A stretch of DNA of 12,744 nt from assembly GCA_002494205.1 (NCBI GenBank), contig DLBE01000009.1, positions 1 to 12,744 of the forward strand. The letters are read 5' to 3'. Below the pieces are notes generated by a model that did not search any database, was not told the DNA's origin, and was given only the letters and a program-made list of their open reading frames with translations. The translations under genes were made by a program, and so were the position numbers. The DNA comes from Caryophanales bacterium UBA7029. GTDB lineage: Bacteria; Bacillota_I; Bacilli_A; RFN20; CAG-826. The number at the start of each line of letters is the position of its first letter. Within the stretch, counting starts at the first letter, position 1. Positions 12,608-12,744 of this stretch are shown in pieces.

Positions 12608-12744
12608 TTAATATGAGCCTCTAGCTTATCATCAAACCAATATGTATAATTCTCATCTTTTTCATGTGAATCATACCAAATTTGGGCATAAATCTCGTCT
12701 TTTTTAGCAAGTCTATCAAATTCCCAAACATATTCTTTATAAAG
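12604..12744 (-). CDS. 3' end of an unrecognised gene, cut by the window edge
   Basis: The last 46 codons of an open frame enter from the right edge and stop at TGA (12606-12604). The encoded C-terminus is hydrophilic and aromatic, containing YKEYVWEFDRLAKKDEIYAQ and then TYWFDDKLEAHIK. I cannot place it in a family. Its stop shares the ATGA overlap with the EFR1-type gene start, which argues that it is real and in the same operon. The TGA stop is also evidence for the standard genetic code. Everything upstream, including the promoter, lies outside the window. Confidence 0.75.
   Translation of the reverse strand, partial: LYKEYVWEFDRLAKKDEIYAQIWYDSHEKDENYTYWFDDKLEAHIK

Noticed and set aside
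1..12744. Mycoplasma genetic code with TGA as Trp
   Set aside because: TGA ends the partial gene at 12604 (within an ATGA overlap) and the gene at 10515-11027, and all recognised proteins use TGG for Trp.

Overview
The window is AT-rich, densely packed DNA from a low-GC Gram-positive bacterium, most likely an anaerobic, host-associated member of the Bacilli close to the Mollicutes (RF39, Erysipelotrichales or Acholeplasma-like lineages). Three things point there: the short IF2 (610 residues), a NusA with a long acidic C-terminal tail of the kind seen in Mollicutes, and the oxygen-defence and ferredoxin-flavodoxin genes typical of anaerobes. TGA is used as a stop (at 12604-12606 and at the end of the gene at 10515-11027) and Trp is written TGG, so the code is the standard bacterial one and not the Mycoplasma code. 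The lineage is an inference from gene content only.

Left to right: (1) 8-1319, minus strand, a two-gene module: an XRE-type DNA-binding domain fused to a DUF3990 (ADP-ribosyltransferase-like) domain, overlapping a small partner gene. It looks like a toxin-antitoxin or self-regulated effector locus, with its own promoter and a palindromic operator. (2) 1362-5899, minus strand, the translation/transcription operon rimP-nusA-infB-rbfA. It has a structured leader with two mutually exclusive hairpins and ends in a clear intrinsic terminator. The ylxR and ylxQ genes that usually sit between nusA and infB are missing. (3) 5900-7240, a divergent pair of membrane-protein genes: a CmpB-type putative ABC permease (minus) and an unrecognised four-helix membrane protein (plus). 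(4) 7286-9180, minus strand, a coupled operon of a CNNM/CBS transporter, an ECF transporter S component and a TSCPD-domain protein. (5) 9249-11027, a reverse rubrerythrin and a flavodoxin-like protein (minus), and a LURP-one/Tubby-like protein (plus). (6) 11064-12744, minus strand, a TrhA/hemolysin III membrane protein, an EFR1-type flavodoxin-ferredoxin fusion and the 3' end of an unrecognised gene, coupled by an ATGA overlap.

The core operon makes the RNAP-ribosome machinery: ribosome maturation (RimP, RbfA), elongation/termination control (NusA) and translation initiation (IF2). The rightmost third is dominated by redox proteins (di-iron peroxidase, two flavodoxin-type proteins, two [4Fe-4S] clusters), consistent with life without oxygen. 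Two pairs of convergent genes share bidirectional terminators placed directly against the stop codons. Several minus-strand genes lack a Shine-Dalgarno sequence and have a -10-like element only 6-8 bases before the ATG, which suggests leaderless transcripts.

The most interesting part is the XRE-DUF3990 module downstream of rbfA. Next come the rimP leader, the leaderless-gene pattern and the NusA tail. No gap over 300 bases lacks a gene, and I saw no tRNA, rRNA, CRISPR array or insertion sequence.
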